Assembly: GCA_024220505.1 (NCBI GenBank)
Contig: JAKZZE010000031.1
Location: 1-64,000 of the forward strand
From: Rhizopus arrhizus
Taxonomy: Eukaryota; Mucoromycota; Mucoromycetes; Mucorales; Rhizopodaceae
Length of the DNA: 64,000 bases
Reading direction: 5' to 3'
Shown piece by piece: positions 63,051-64,000 of the stretch; the stretch's first letter is position 1, and the number at the start of each line of letters is the position of its first letter. The notes under the pieces are model-generated. The model was not told where the DNA came from. It did no database searches and saw nothing but the letters and a program-made list of their open reading frames with translations. A program made the translations under genes and the position numbers.

Positions 63051-64000
63051 CAGTAAGGGACAAAATCAGTCCGTTTTTTGGTTTTTTCGCAATGCCTCGC
63101 CGGGAATTAAGCTTAGAGCTCTGCTTTGCTGACGAAAAATTTGTCTCTTCCTTCAACAAAGTTGACAATATTTGTCGGAAATGGTATTTTTTATTTTCCG
63201 CCATGTTATAAGAAGATATATTGAAAATAATGTATTTTTATTTTTTTGAATTTCGATTAGTACTTGGTATCGCGGCCCTTACGCTGGATTACGTCCCGAA
63301 CTCGACGGGGCATAGAGTGAATAAGGTTTCTACAGTACTCTGGAGTTGCTAGGTCATACCAAAGCTTCGAAACCCGGTCAAAAATGCTTGGTCAGTCTCA
63401 ACCACAGAAGAAGGTGGTCTTGTCATCTGTTCCTTCTTTTTAAGCATGGACCATGCATTTTCAATTGGGTTAAGGTCAGGGGAGTATGCTGGCCAACTCA
63501 GGAGTTTAATCTTGTTCTTTTGGAACCATTTTGAAGGAGCTGAAGCACAATGGATGCTTGCATTATCTTGTTGAAAGATCATGTCCTTACTTTGCAGGCC
63601 ATAATACTTCAATGTCTCCTTGTATTCCTCCTCAAGTACTGACGTGTATAGCTCACAATTTACATTACTTTGTAGCCAGGACATGTAGCCCCCTCCATGT
63701 ATAGTTATGCAACTCCAAAGCATGATCCCGCCTCCTCCATAAGCATGTTTCTTTTTGTAGTGATGGTCTCGATAAGGTGCATTATCCTCTTTCCAAGCGT
63801 ATTCTAGGCCATTAGACCCTCTTTTTTGGATCTTTGTCTCATCAGAAAAGACAACGCGTTCCCAATCAGTCTCGGACCAGTCTTTATGAGCCTTTGCCCA
63901 ATCATATCGTGCCTTTTGCTTGTCATTATTAAGTGGAAGTACCGTCTTTTTCTTGGTCGATTTTAGACCTTTGCGTTTCAAAGTACGAGCAATTGTTTTT
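63051..64000 (-). mobile_element. Tc1/mariner element T7b (partial at edge)
   Basis: Begins CAGTAAGGGACAAAATCAGT after TA 63049-63050. It is the inverse-oriented near-identical sister of T7a, covering about 950 of 1604 bp before the window ends. Confidence 0.92.
63257..64000 (-). pseudogene. Tc1-like transposase (T7b), frameshifted, partial
   Basis: Matches T7a from KTIARTL to the end (GRDTKY, TAA at 63257-63259), with the catalytic boxes VVFSDETKIQKRG, FQQDNASIH and SPDLNPIENAW intact. A run of six T in T7a is five here (about 63380), which shifts the frame after VETDQAF and removes the normal last 60 or so residues. The start lies beyond the right edge. Confidence 0.88.

Larger units (their letters stand above)
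59420..64000 (-). mobile_element. Ty3/gypsy element G8 (partial, minus strand)
   Basis: 3' LTR 59420-61924 (with T6 inside), polypurine tract, and the integrase end of pol (61979-63048). T7b interrupts the integrase at 63049-63050 and runs off the window. G8 itself interrupts the second LINE copy. Its 5' half is not in the window. Confidence 0.85.

Overview
The window is about 64 kb of AT-rich eukaryotic DNA made almost entirely of transposable elements, many nested in one another. Short introns with GTAAGT/GTATGT donors, two nuclear-type tRNA genes, Ty3/gypsy chromoviruses, many Tc1-like elements and a CACTA-like (CMC) transposon point to a fungus. The element mix and base composition suggest an early-diverging lineage, probably Mucoromycota; that is inference. 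No intact host protein gene was recognised.

Layout. 1-571: edge sequence with a possible coding remnant. 572-3217 (A) and 3222-5888 (B): two non-autonomous CACTG-ended DNA elements in tandem. 5947-6020: tRNA-Met(CAU). 6145-11815 (G1): decayed gypsy element with LTRs but no integrase. 11846-17215: LTR remnants, including a 1.05 kb inverted LTR pair, with Tc1 element T1 at 13154-14784. 17443-40740 (G2): a gypsy element inserted about 30 bp downstream of tRNA-Asn(GUU, 40773-40846, minus) and inflated to 23 kb by later insertions: chromovirus G7 (20014-26019), Tc1 T2 (26155-27793), Tc1 T4 (28933-32188) carrying T3 (29299-30897), and gypsy G3 (32595-40623, minus) inside the 3' LTR.

41685-50666 (C): a 9 kb CACTA-like element, apparently the longer relative of A. 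It has a spliced TNP2-like transposase gene (broken by Tc1 T7a at a TA and by one in-frame stop) and a convergent, intact four-exon accessory gene. 50910 to about 58320: an APE-type LINE split by Tc1 T5 and frameshifted in ORF2. 59007-64000: 5' part of a second LINE copy interrupted by minus-strand gypsy G8, whose LTR carries Tc1 T6 and whose integrase is split by a second T7 copy (T7b) running off the edge.

Most interesting: G3 looks young (its 550 bp LTRs read the same by eye) and has a polymerase split into separate RT/RNase H and integrase ORFs, plus a third ORF of unknown function after integrase that ends inside the LTR. Next are the accessory gene and subterminal repeats of element C, and four Tc1-like elements whose ~215 bp terminal repeats hold an outer site and an inverted inner copy of it.
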